From Spirosoma pollinicola (GTDB taxonomy: Bacteria > Bacteroidota > Bacteroidia > Cytophagales > Spirosomataceae), in the NCBI RefSeq assembly GCF_002831565.1, contig NZ_CP025096.1, positions 4,760,501 to 4,824,500 on the forward strand: a stretch of DNA of 64,000 bases. Reading direction: 5' to 3'. The position numbers were made by a program, and so were the translations under genes. This document shows, piece after piece, positions 44,926 to 53,656 of the stretch. Numbering within the stretch: position 1 is the first letter of the stretch; each line of letters starts with the position of its first letter. The notes under the pieces are model-generated. The model saw nothing but the letters and a program-made list of their open reading frames with translations. It did not search any database and was not told where the DNA came from.

Positions 44926-45801
44926 ATGTCTAAGAACGTCAATATCGGTTTAGTGCAGATGAGTTGCTCGGCAGATGTCGAAGCAAACATTCAGAAAGCC
45001 ATCAGCGGCATTCGCGAAGCCGCTCAAAAAGGTGCTCAAATCGTTTGTTTACAGGAATTATTCACGTCGCTGTATTTCTGCGACGTTGAGGACCATCACA
45101 ATTTTAGTCTGGCCGAAGCGATTCCAGGCCCATCGACCGACCGTCTGGCGCAGTTGGCAGGTGAGCTGGGCGTTGTCATTATAGCTTCGTTATTTGAGAA
45201 ACGTGCGCAGGGGCTGTACCACAATACCACGGCGGTTCTGGATGCCGATGGAACATACCTGGGGAAATACCGGAAAATGCACATTCCCGATGATCCCGGT
45301 TATTACGAGAAATTCTACTTTACCCCCGGCGACCTTGGCTACAAAGTTTTCGATACGAAGTTTGCCCGCATCGGCGTATTGATCTGCTGGGACCAGTGGT
45401 ATCCCGAAGCAGCTCGTATTACTGCTCTGATGGGTGCTGAAATCCTATTTTACCCCACTGCCATTGGTTGGGACACGAACGAGCCAGACCCTGCCCAGAA
45501 TACAGAACAATATAATGCCTGGCAAACAATTCAACGGAGTCATGCCATTGCCAACGGCGTTCACGTAGTGGCCGTTAATCGGGTGGGGCGCGAGGCCGAT
45601 CAGCAGTTCTGGGGCGGGTCGTTCATAGCGAATCCATTCGGAACGCTACTATATCTGGCGCCCCACGATGAAGAGCTTGTACACGTTCAGACGGTTGATC
45701 TGGCCCTTTCCGAAAAATACCGTACTACCTGGCCTTATTTCCGCGACCGCCGGATTGATTCGTATCAGCCCATTACGAGACGGTACATTGATCAGGAATA
45801 A
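44926..45801 (+). CDS. aguB: N-carbamoylputrescine amidase-like carbon-nitrogen hydrolase
   Basis: Nitrilase-superfamily enzyme of 291 residues that would turn N-carbamoylputrescine into putrescine, CO2 and ammonia in the agmatine pathway. Catalytic triad visible: E44 (CLQELF), K117 (YRKMHIPD) and C154 (ICWDQWYPE). The segment DDPGYYEKFYFTPGDLGYKVFDT and the end TTWPYFRDRRIDSY are typical of AguB. The frame is open a further 138 codons upstream, antisense to the oxidoreductase gene, but homology begins at ATG 44926. Other amidase specificities are possible. Confidence 0.9.
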   Translation: MSKNVNIGLVQMSCSADVEANIQKAISGIREAAQKGAQIVCLQELFTSLYFCDVEDHHNFSLAEAIPGPSTDRLAQLAGELGVVIIASLFEKRAQGLYHNTTAVLDADGTYLGKYRKMHIPDDPGYYEKFYFTPGDLGYKVFDTKFARIGVLICWDQWYPEAARITALMGAEILFYPTAIGWDTNEPDPAQNTEQYNAWQTIQRSHAIANGVHVVAVNRVGREADQQFWGGSFIANPFGTLLYLAPHDEELVHVQTVDLALSEKYRTTWPYFRDRRIDSYQPITRRYIDQE

Positions 45802-45900
45802 ATTGGCTTACGATGTACAGTATAAATTGGGCATACGGTCGGCCCAATAATCATTCACGATTTAGTTTAAATCGTAAACACAACTAGTTTGAAGCCAGTT

Positions 45901-47532
45901 ATGAAATTACTTGCCTTAGGTTTTTTGGTCAGTTTGGCGGGTACTGGCTATTGGTATTGGCAGTCAACAGCAGCCACTACAGTTGATGCCGTGCACTTGC
46001 AAGGGCCAATTCCCGCCCAAACGACACTTGCACCCACGCCCCGATCCCGCTTTACACCCACGCCCAGTACACGAAAAGGATTTTACAGTCTCGACATAGT
46101 GAGTGACTTTTCGATCCCCTCTACTAAAACTATTATATTCTGCGGAGCGGGTCGTAATCTGCATGTGCAGCAGGATCGTACAAAAATCTTCAGGCGTGGT
46201 TTCTCGGCCGTTGATCAAAGCCGAATGGTATCGGGCGTTGAACTTTGGCGTGACGGCTTTCCGCAAAATGGCTGGAAAAGTGTCCTCCAACCCATCCAGC
46301 GTGCGTTAATCGTTTACCGGGGTTATTTCAGGGATGCGTTCAGTCTAGGCTGGGCAGAAAACAGCGAAAAAGCCACTGAGACAGTATATCGCACTGCCCC
46401 GGTCGCGGCTGGTGCGCGACCGGGGCCTGTCAATCGAAACACCTTGTATCAGGCCTCGATGGAGTTAAGAGGAGGCTGTGTTGGCTTTGGTGACTGTTCG
46501 CCCAGTGGCATGAAAAGTACGTATGGATTCATTGTTCTGGACATTGAAAACGATGGCACTAGTTTAGGAAACCGGCAGGAACAGGCTAACCTGTACACCT
46601 ATATGATTAAAATCCTGAAGGAGAACGCCAGTCCGCAAACGCTGGTGGGTTCCATTGCGCCAGTCCTGCACAATAGCGTTGGGTACTCAAGAGCCGAAGA
46701 CTACAAAGCTACTGCTGATTGGCTTTGGAACACCCCGGCGCGTCATACAGCCAGCAGCCGCCAACGGGGCATGCCCGATGACATTGTGGGTAAATCTTTT
46801 AGTGATTATGCCGATTTTCAAATGCCCGGCACCTACTACGTTTATCCTGACTTCGACTACTCGATCCGGCACAATGGCGATAACGACCGGCATTGGTTAG
46901 CAGCCTTGTTGGGTGAGCAGGAGGTCAACATGAAACTATCGCCCAAGAAGCGAATTGCCTGGCAATGGCTATTCAATACGCAGAGTGAACTGCCCAACAG
47001 TGCTCAGGCTGAGCATCCTGCTCCGCCAGCCGTAGCCGAGGGCATGGGTATTTTTTACTGGTTTACGGGCGCCTATGGCGTTTTGTTCTGGGATGACCAC
47101 ACCGACTTGATACCAGATCAGCCCTCTCCCACCGACCCAAATGCCAAAGGGGTTGGCAATGACCGGAACTATACTTGTTATGAGCATTATGTACATGGGC
47201 TCTGGCGGCTTTTCAAGCACCATAGCGACTTGTTTAACGGCCGGGAAACCTACCTTAATGAGGCTACCGAATGCTCGTACGATAATGGCCAAACATGGTA
47301 CAAATACAACGCGAATCAGATTAAAACCCACGACGTGCCTTTTGTACGGGCCATTGTCAATGGGGATCAGATTCTGATTGCTGCGACCAAAGCGTATGCG
47401 CCGTCGAATCAAACCAATAAGGTGATGATGCGCTATGTTCAGAACGGCTATACGTTTTACACGACGTTAACCCTGAAAGGCGATGAAATTTACCTCGGTC
47501 GGGCTACTATGAATCGGGACAAGAAATCGTAA
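45901..47532 (+). CDS. Large exported protein of unknown function (543 residues)
   Basis: From ATG 45901: one N-terminal hydrophobic segment (KLLALGFLVSLAGTGYWYW), then a Pro/Thr-rich linker, then about 480 soluble residues. I do not recognise a family. Seen: alternating strand-helix pattern with GFIVLDIENDG, RIAWQWLFNTQ and GIFYWFTGAYGVLFWDD, as in TIM-barrel glycoside hydrolases with acidic residues at strand ends; and a C-terminal beta segment VRAIVNGDQILIAATKAYA like the terminal sandwich of such enzymes. A carbohydrate-active role is a guess. Single gene, likely periplasmic or surface, followed by a long palindrome. Confidence 0.7.
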   Translation: MKLLALGFLVSLAGTGYWYWQSTAATTVDAVHLQGPIPAQTTLAPTPRSRFTPTPSTRKGFYSLDIVSDFSIPSTKTIIFCGAGRNLHVQQDRTKIFRRGFSAVDQSRMVSGVELWRDGFPQNGWKSVLQPIQRALIVYRGYFRDAFSLGWAENSEKATETVYRTAPVAAGARPGPVNRNTLYQASMELRGGCVGFGDCSPSGMKSTYGFIVLDIENDGTSLGNRQEQANLYTYMIKILKENASPQTLVGSIAPVLHNSVGYSRAEDYKATADWLWNTPARHTASSRQRGMPDDIVGKSFSDYADFQMPGTYYVYPDFDYSIRHNGDNDRHWLAALLGEQEVNMKLSPKKRIAWQWLFNTQSELPNSAQAEHPAPPAVAEGMGIFYWFTGAYGVLFWDDHTDLIPDQPSPTDPNAKGVGNDRNYTCYEHYVHGLWRLFKHHSDLFNGRETYLNEATECSYDNGQTWYKYNANQIKTHDVPFVRAIVNGDQILIAATKAYAPSNQTNKVMMRYVQNGYTFYTTLTLKGDEIYLGRATMNRDKKS

Positions 47533-47621
47533 TCTAGTAACTGGCAGGCATTTGTAGTGAGTGCTATCAATTAGTGAAGTTGTTTAAACTTTTCTTTTTT
47601 TAGTATAAACAAGATGTTTTT

Positions 47622-47734
47622 TGTCATGGCTCCGGCCACCCGGTCCGACGCAGGAGGAATCTTCGGTGGGTGGGCTAATTTTCAACCTACTGAAGATTCC
47701 TCCTGCGTCGGACCGGGTGGCCGGAGCCATGACA
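47622..47734. repeat. 43-bp perfect inverted repeat (palindromic element)
   Basis: The 43 bases at 47622-47664 are the exact reverse complement of 47692-47734; with G-U pairs the RNA stem grows by about 7 more pairs toward a short loop. Very GC-rich arms in AT-rich surroundings. It is much longer than a normal terminator and could be a mobile palindrome (MITE or REP-like) that also stops transcription after the 543-residue gene. Confidence 0.9.
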
Positions 47735-47809
47735 AATTCAGCATTGTAATAAAAGTTTTAACAGCTTCAGTATTTAATATTACCTACCGTCAATTAATTA
47801 TTTTTTAGT

Positions 47810-48781
47810 ATGAATCTAGGTATCGAAATAGGCGGAACAAAATTGCAGCTGGTGACGGACGATGGAAGCGGCAACATTGCCCAGCGTTTCCGTTATGCTG
47901 TTGATCCCGAGCAGGCTGCGGAGGGTATTCTAGCGCAAATTGCTGCCACAATTCAACAACTCCCCAAACCACCGGCAGCTATCGGTGTGGGCTTTGGTGG
48001 GCCGGTCGACTGGCAAACGGGTCGTATTGCTGCCTCACACCAAATTGGCGGCTGGGCTGGTTTTGACCTGGCAAGCTGGCTTCGGGAGCAAGTACCAGGC
48101 GTCATTGTGCACGTAGAGAATGACGCCAATACAGCCGCTCTTGGCGAAGCTCGTCAGGGGGTAGCTACCGGATTTAAGCACGTCTTTTACGTTACCCTCG
48201 GTAGTGGAGTTGGTGGCGGAGTGGTTATCGACAGACAACTTTATCATGGAGCAATGCCCGGTGAAGCCGAAATTGGCCATTTATGGCTCGTTCCACCCAG
48301 TGATCACCCAGACAGCACGTCCATTCCGGGCACCTCCATGCCAGGCCAAACGATTGAGCAAACCGTATCGGGTTGGGCAGTTGACCAGCAGATTCGGGAC
48401 CTTCTGCCCCAACTGCCTGACGATTCAGCCTTAAAAATAGCCGTACAACAAGCCCATGCTTCGGGTTCTGTTGGTAAAGAAGCCCGTTTTCTGCATCCGG
48501 CATATGAGGCCAGTGACCCCGTTGCCAAAATGTTGATTGAACAAATCGGTACGGTGCTGGCGCTGGGACTTTCGCACGTTACCCATTTATTTCACCCGGA
48601 TGCAATTGTTCTGGGCGGAGGTCTGTCGCTTATTGGCGAACCCTTACGAGCGGCCGTACGTCAGGCCCTCCCTCGCTTTATCATGAAATCATTCCAGCCC
48701 GCACCACTCGTATTACTCGCCAAACTGGGCGAAGATGCTGTGCCCGTTGGTGCACTTGAATTAGTGAAGAATGTAGAATGA
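47810..48781 (+). CDS. ROK family sugar kinase-like protein
   Basis: ATP-dependent sugar kinase or related ROK protein of 323 residues. ASKHA motifs: GIEIGGTKLQLV (phosphate 1), GVGFGGPVD, the sugar-site VENDANTAALGEA, and LGSGVGGGVVIDRQLYHGA (phosphate 2). The ROK zinc site (CxCGxxGCxE after the sugar-binding GEIGH) is replaced by a stretch with Ser/Pro and no Cys, as in part of the family. No DNA-binding domain, so an enzyme, not a NagC-type repressor. Glucose is the commonest substrate but not shown. It precedes the SIS-domain gene, with which it may form a sugar pathway. Confidence 0.87.
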   Translation: MNLGIEIGGTKLQLVTDDGSGNIAQRFRYAVDPEQAAEGILAQIAATIQQLPKPPAAIGVGFGGPVDWQTGRIAASHQIGGWAGFDLASWLREQVPGVIVHVENDANTAALGEARQGVATGFKHVFYVTLGSGVGGGVVIDRQLYHGAMPGEAEIGHLWLVPPSDHPDSTSIPGTSMPGQTIEQTVSGWAVDQQIRDLLPQLPDDSALKIAVQQAHASGSVGKEARFLHPAYEASDPVAKMLIEQIGTVLALGLSHVTHLFHPDAIVLGGGLSLIGEPLRAAVRQALPRFIMKSFQPAPLVLLAKLGEDAVPVGALELVKNVE

Positions 48782-48858
48782 AAATTACATTTCTATGAAT
48801 ACGAGCCACTAAATTCATTTTTCATTTTACCTTATACATTTTCATTGTCTAAATCCCT

Positions 48859-49416
48859 ATGAACCAGCCTTACTTCCAGACGTATATTGACAGGCAGAAA
48901 GAGGTTTATGATGCCATCCCGATTGACCGGGTTGAGCACATCATTAACCTTATCAAAAAATGCTGGGAAGAAGATCGGCAGTTATTCGCCTTTGGAAATG
49001 GCGGTAGTGCCTCCAACGTCTCGCACTTTATCACGGACCTTGGCAAAAGCGCATCAGACAAAATGGGCCGACGCTTTCACTGCATGTCGCTCAATGAAAA
49101 TGTTTCGTGGATTACTGCCCTGGGGAATGATTACGCCTACGAAGACATTTATATGCGGCAGCTTCAAAACTATGCTCGGCCTGGCGATCTGGTGCTAACA
49201 TTAAGCGTGAGTGGCAACTCACCAAATGTCGTAAAAGCGGTAAAATGGGCCAATGATAATGCGCTGACGACCATAGCCCTTGTGGGTGGAAAGCGCGGGC
49301 AACTCGCCGACCTCGCTCATGAATCAATCGTTATTCAGGATGAACACTACGGCCGGGTTGAAGACGCCCAAATGACTATCTGCCACATGCTGTGTTACGG
49401 GTTTATTGAATCGTAA
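48859..49416 (+). CDS. SIS-domain sugar isomerase, phosphoheptose isomerase (GmhA)-like
   Basis: Cytosolic SIS-domain protein of 185 residues. The phosphosugar-binding loop is FGNGGSASNVSHFITDLGK; further motifs are TLSVSGNSPNVVKAVKWA and the C-terminal helix ending ICHMLCYGF. Length and start match GmhA, which makes sedoheptulose 7-phosphate into heptose for lipopolysaccharide, or DiaA-like proteins without catalysis. The active-site His/Glu layout (VSHF, EDAQMTI) fits GmhA, so I lean to an isomerase. It lies 77 bases after the ROK gene and ends at a strong terminator. Confidence 0.82.
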   Translation: MNQPYFQTYIDRQKEVYDAIPIDRVEHIINLIKKCWEEDRQLFAFGNGGSASNVSHFITDLGKSASDKMGRRFHCMSLNENVSWITALGNDYAYEDIYMRQLQNYARPGDLVLTLSVSGNSPNVVKAVKWANDNALTTIALVGGKRGQLADLAHESIVIQDEHYGRVEDAQMTICHMLCYGFIES

Positions 49417-49420
49417 TGCT

Positions 49421-49456
49421 GAGCCCGCACCGACAATCCTTTGTCGGTGCGGGCTC
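49421..49456. terminator. Bidirectional terminator between SIS and sulfite-oxidase-like genes
   Basis: A 16-bp perfect inverted repeat (49421-49436 and 49441-49456) with a 4-nt loop; GC-rich. Convergent genes end at 49416 and 49461. Confidence 0.85.
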
Positions 49457-49460
49457 AAGA

Positions 49461-50168
49461 TCAACTATACCGGTCGTTCCGCCAGGGGTAGGCCGTGTTG
49501 GAATATCCACGCTCTTCCCAAAACCCGAGCTGGTTTTTAGCCAAAAATTCAATCCGTTTAATCCATTTCGATCCTTTCCAGGCATACAGCTGGGGGGTTA
49601 TCATACGCAATGGTCCCCCATGTTCGCGGGTTAGGGGGTTCCCATCGGCCGTATGAACGAGAAGCACATCGGGCTTTAGAGCCTCTTCGAGCGCAACATT
49701 CGTGCAATACCCATCGTAGCCATAGCACATGACATGTGTAGCTGAACCCTTGGGATCAACTAAAGCGGCCAAATCCATAAATCGAACCCCCACCCAGGGA
49801 ACGTTGAGTCGCGACCATGTCGTGACGCAATGGAAATCGCTGGTATCTTCAACCTGCGGCAGATCCATTAGATCGTCCCACTTAAGCCGAACAGGATTAT
49901 TTACCTCACCATCAATATTTAGTTGCCACTTATCGAGTGGAATGGCAGGCTGATACCCCAAATCCAGAACCGGCCACTTTGCGGTAACAGTTTGCCCAAC
50001 CGGAACAGCAGGCATACCATGCCGGTTAGTGGGGCCGCTACCACGCGGTTTTTCCGGCCCGTCAATATGATCTGCCATTGAAGGCGTCTGGGCCATTTTT
50101 TCCTCAAATCGACGCTTGAGTTTCATGCGGGCCTCAATGATTTTATCGGTCTTTTCGTTAGCGTCCAT
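49461..50168 (-). CDS. Sulfite oxidase-like molybdopterin oxidoreductase
   Basis: Protein of 235 residues with the sulfite-oxidase-type molybdopterin-binding domain (about 60-225). The Mo-ligating Cys is C114 in DFHCVTTWSRLNVPWVG; HGGPLRMITPQLYAWKGSKWIK follows as in the family. There is no signal peptide and no heme or dimerisation domain, so a cytosolic short form, similar to stand-alone YuiH-like proteins. Substrate unknown. Monocistronic on the minus strand. Confidence 0.88.
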   Translation of the reverse strand: MDANEKTDKIIEARMKLKRRFEEKMAQTPSMADHIDGPEKPRGSGPTNRHGMPAVPVGQTVTAKWPVLDLGYQPAIPLDKWQLNIDGEVNNPVRLKWDDLMDLPQVEDTSDFHCVTTWSRLNVPWVGVRFMDLAALVDPKGSATHVMCYGYDGYCTNVALEEALKPDVLLVHTADGNPLTREHGGPLRMITPQLYAWKGSKWIKRIEFLAKNQLGFWEERGYSNTAYPWRNDRYS

Positions 50169-50322
50169 CGTATGCTTTACAGAAAAAATGGCTTTTCTTT
50201 TTTCCTATAAACCGCAATTTTTGTCTTGTAGTTTTAGGGAAGCGAAAAACTAACGGGATAGCGCCGGTGCGTGCTTGTCTAATACTAAATCAGTCACTAA
50301 AAGCTTCCACCATCAGTAACTT

Positions 50323-51396
50323 CTACGACACCCGCACGTAGCTTCCCAGCAGTTTTACCTCGGCAGAATGGTGATTCAGAATTTCGTGTAAATCGGGGTC
50401 GCTGGCGTGCCCTTCGCATTCAAGCAGAAACCAATACCGGAAAGTCGCCCCATCGCGCAATGGGCGGCTTTCTATTTTAGTAAGGTTGATGTTTCGATTG
50501 TTGAACTCCTGTAAGAACTCGGCCAGTACCCCCGGCGACTGGGTGTTGGGCAAGCGGGCAATCAGGGTAGTTTTATCATGACCACTGGGCTGATTCACAA
50601 AATCTTTGGCCAGAATCAGAAAGCGTGTCCGGTTCAGGTCACTGTCTTCAATGTTATCGAACAAAACGGGCACATCAAACAACTTAGCGGCTATGCCCGA
50701 GCAAATGGCTGCGGCATATGGCTGCTGAGAGGCCAGTTTAGCCGCTTTCGACGTTGATTCGACGGGTATCATCTCGGCCTTTAACCCATCGAAATAATCA
50801 TTAAGGAACCGGCTGCATTGCCCAAAGGCAATATCTTTGGAATAGATGTGGGTAATATCAGCCAGATTTTCGGCCTGTGTGGCAAACGTAAAATGAACTG
50901 GAATCTTAATTTCCGCTACAATACGCAGGTCTTTTTCAAGCAACAGATCAATGGCTTCTTCAACAACGCCCTCCTGATTATTTTCGATGGGGACAACACC
51001 AAATCGTACCCGACCCGTTTCGACACTCTCGAAAACTGACCGAATTGTTGGCAATGCCATATAGGTGCTCATAGCCCCAAACCGGCTTTCGGCGGCCTGG
51101 TGTGTGAATGTTCCTTCTGGGCCTAAGTAAGCAATTCGTTCGGGAAGTTCCAGATTACGCGAAACGGCAAATATTTCCAGAAAAATAGCCTCGATCGCCG
51201 GGCGGTTCAACAGGCCGTTATTTTGCTCGTGAAGCCGATCCAGAATTTGCTTTTCGCGTTCTGGACGGTAAATAACTGTGTTCGTTGTACGCTTTAGTTC
51301 ACCCACCTTGCGGACGAGTTCCATACGTTGGTTAAGCAACGCCAGCAATTGGTCGTCGAGGGTGTCAATGTCGTTACGGAGAGACTCCAGAGTCAT
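50323..51396 (-). CDS. pheA: Bifunctional chorismate mutase / prephenate dehydratase
   Basis: Makes phenylpyruvate from chorismate in phenylalanine synthesis. It has 357 residues in three parts: chorismate mutase helices at 1-85 (LRNDIDTLDDQLLALLNQRMELVRKVGELK); prephenate dehydratase at about 90-270 (IAYLGPEGTFTHQAAESRFG, GVVPIENNQEGVVEEAIDLL, and NRTRFLILAK with the TRF motif); ACT domain at about 280-355 with the Phe-binding ESRPLRDGATFRYWFLLE. So activity is probably inhibited by phenylalanine. Follows parE on the same strand across a word-repeat gap. Confidence 0.95.
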   Translation of the reverse strand: MTLESLRNDIDTLDDQLLALLNQRMELVRKVGELKRTTNTVIYRPEREKQILDRLHEQNNGLLNRPAIEAIFLEIFAVSRNLELPERIAYLGPEGTFTHQAAESRFGAMSTYMALPTIRSVFESVETGRVRFGVVPIENNQEGVVEEAIDLLLEKDLRIVAEIKIPVHFTFATQAENLADITHIYSKDIAFGQCSRFLNDYFDGLKAEMIPVESTSKAAKLASQQPYAAAICSGIAAKLFDVPVLFDNIEDSDLNRTRFLILAKDFVNQPSGHDKTTLIARLPNTQSPGVLAEFLQEFNNRNINLTKIESRPLRDGATFRYWFLLECEGHASDPDLHEILNHHSAEVKLLGSYVRVS

Positions 51397-51397
51397 A

Positions 51398-51509
51398 AAA
51401 AAAGTCAGTAAGTCGGTCAGTTAGCAAGTCAGTTGGTTAGCCACATACACCCGCCAACACACAAACTTAGCACTTACTGACTTACCGACTTACTGACTCA
51501 CCGACTTTT
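51398..51509. repeat. Word-repeat hairpin between parE and pheA
   Basis: Words AAGTCAGT/AAGTCGGTCAGT repeat at about 51398-51434 and return in reverse complement (ACTTACTGACTTACCGACTTACTGACT) at 51471-51509, giving an imperfect hairpin of about 35 bp with a loop of about 37 nt. It may end parE transcription. Similar in style to the gaps at 30051, 58286 and 62966. Confidence 0.65.
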
Positions 51510-53408
51510 CTATACCAAAGCTACATCGTCAACATCTTTTTCGACCCGCAAATTGTCGATAATGAAGCGTTGGCGGTCAGGCGTGTTTTTACCCATGTAA
51601 TAGCTAAGCAACTTAGGCACTGATGTTTCTTTTTCCATAATAACCGGCTCCAGGCGCATATTCTCGCCAATGAACAGGCCAAATTCATCCGGTGAAATTT
51701 CTCCTAAACCCTTAAATCGGGTTATTTCGATCTTCTTACCCCCCTTGGTCAATTTGTCGATACCCGCCTGTTTTTCTTCTTCCGAATAACAATAGGTGGT
51801 TTCCTTGTGATTTTTTGGATTTCGAACCCGAAACAAGGGTGTTTCGAGAATGTACAAATGGCCATTCCGAACCAGGTCGGGGAAAAATTGCAGAAAGAAC
51901 GTTAGCATCAGTAATCGAATGTGCATGCCGTCGACGTCGGCATCCGTAGCAATTACAATCCGGTTGTAACGCAGCCCTTCGAGACCATCTTCAATATCTA
52001 AAGCGTGTTGAAGCAGGTTAAACTCCTCGTTTTCATACACTACTTTTTTGGTCAGACCAAAGCAGTTCAGCGGTTTTCCGCGCAGGCTGAATACGGCTTG
52101 CGACTGCACGTTCCGCGATTTTGTAATGGAACCACTAGCCGAGTCACCTTCAGTTATGAACAGTGTAGACTGATACCGGTCTTCGGCCTTCAGATCGGGC
52201 AGGTGATTACGACAGTCACGTAATTTTTTGTTGTGCAAGCTTGCCTTTTTGGCACGATCATTCGCCAGTTTTTTAATACCGGCAAGTTCCTTTCGTTCCC
52301 GCTCCGACTGTTCGATGCGCTTTTTAAGGGCTTCCCGTACAGCCGGGTTCATGTGCAGAAAATCGTCCAGGCGTTCTTTAACGAAGTCCTTAACGAACGA
52401 GCTCACCGATTGAGCGTTCGTTTCGGGCGACATATTCTGCGAACCGAGTTTTGTTTTTGTCTGTGATTCAAAAACGGGTTCCTGTACCCGAATACTAACA
52501 GCGGCAATGATGGATGACCGAATGTCTGATACCTCGTAGTTTTTATCGAAGTGTCGACGAACCGTTTCCACAACAGCCTCTTTGAGCGCGTTCAGGTGCG
52601 TACCGCCCTGCGTCGTGTATTGGCCATTCACAAACGAGTAGTATTCTTCGCCATATTGATTGCCGTGCGTCATGGCAATCTCAAGATCATTCCCTTTCAG
52701 GTGGATGATTGGATAGCGCAGCGAATCTTCGTCTTTCTTGGTCTTATCGCGCAGCAGATCGAGCAACCCGTTTTGCGATATATATTTTTGTTTGTTGAAC
52801 GAAATGGTCAAGCCTGCATTCAGGTAGCAGTAATTCCAGATCATATTCTCTAAAAACTGAGGAATGAAATGAAAATGCTTAAATACAGTATCATCCGGCT
52901 CAAAGCAAATGAGGGTTCCGTTACGTTCATTGGTAATTTCCTCGCCCCGCTGCTTCAGTTCGCCCCGTTCAAACTCAGCCCAGACTGTACGACCTTCCCG
53001 AAAAGCCTGCACACGAAAATAAGTCGAAAGAGCGTTAACCGCCTTAGTACCGACACCGTTAAGACCAACCGACTTTTGGAAAGCGCCGGAGTCATATTTA
53101 CCGCCTGTGTTAATTTTGGATACAACTTCAACAACCTTACCAAGTGGAATGCCCCGGCCATAGTCACGAACCTCGACCCGGTGATCAGTCACACGAATGT
53201 CAATGATTTTACCAAAGCCCATAACATGCTCATCAATGCAATTATCGACGGTTTCCTTTATTAGTACATATATGCCATCATCGGCGGCTGAGCCATCGCC
53301 AAGTTTGCCAATATACATACCCGGTCTAAGACGAATGTGCTCGCGCCAATCCAATGACCGGATACTATCTTCGTTGTATTGAACAGACTGATTCAGCAAT
53401 TCTGCCAT
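51510..53408 (-). CDS. parE: DNA topoisomerase IV subunit B
   Basis: ATPase subunit of the type IIA topoisomerase that unlinks daughter chromosomes. It has 632 residues, short as for ParE of Bacteroidota. GHKL ATPase domain at about 1-230 ([47 protein letters not shown]), transducer at 230-400, Toprim at about 410-520 ([29 protein letters not shown]) and the end [13 protein letters not shown]. GyrB paralogues are similar; the length, Toprim context and start favour ParE. Monocistronic or with pheA downstream. Confidence 0.9.
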   Translation of the reverse strand: MAELLNQSVQYNEDSIRSLDWREHIRLRPGMYIGKLGDGSAADDGIYVLIKETVDNCIDEHVMGFGKIIDIRVTDHRVEVRDYGRGIPLGKVVEVVSKINTGGKYDSGAFQKSVGLNGVGTKAVNALSTYFRVQAFREGRTVWAEFERGELKQRGEEITNERNGTLICFEPDDTVFKHFHFIPQFLENMIWNYCYLNAGLTISFNKQKYISQNGLLDLLRDKTKKDEDSLRYPIIHLKGNDLEIAMTHGNQYGEEYYSFVNGQYTTQGGTHLNALKEAVVETVRRHFDKNYEVSDIRSSIIAAVSIRVQEPVFESQTKTKLGSQNMSPETNAQSVSSFVKDFVKERLDDFLHMNPAVREALKKRIEQSERERKELAGIKKLANDRAKKASLHNKKLRDCRNHLPDLKAEDRYQSTLFITEGDSASGSITKSRNVQSQAVFSLRGKPLNCFGLTKKVVYENEEFNLLQHALDIEDGLEGLRYNRIVIATDADVDGMHIRLLMLTFFLQFFPDLVRNGHLYILETPLFRVRNPKNHKETTYCYSEEEKQAGIDKLTKGGKKIEITRFKGLGEISPDEFGLFIGENMRLEPVIMEKETSVPKLLSYYMGKNTPDRQRFIIDNLRVEKDVDDVALV

Positions 53409-53656
53409 GTGTAATTATTAACTAAAAGACTAAAAGAGACTACCCGATGAACTAGCCACCAAAATTTAACATCGGAAAAATTATACCCTGATTTAATAAG
53501 GAGTCAAAACATCCCATACAATACGAAACTGTTTATAATCCAACAAAAGTTCGCTTACTTTGCCGACTGAACTGCACGAAATACTACCTAACCCAACTGT
53601 ATGTTAGATACTGGCTTCTTTTTCGTAGAAGCCAAGCCGTTCGATATCTTAAAAAT

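Noticed and set aside
47622-47734. Palindrome as inverted repeats of an insertion sequence
   Set aside because: Only 27 bases lie between the arms and no transposase gene is present.
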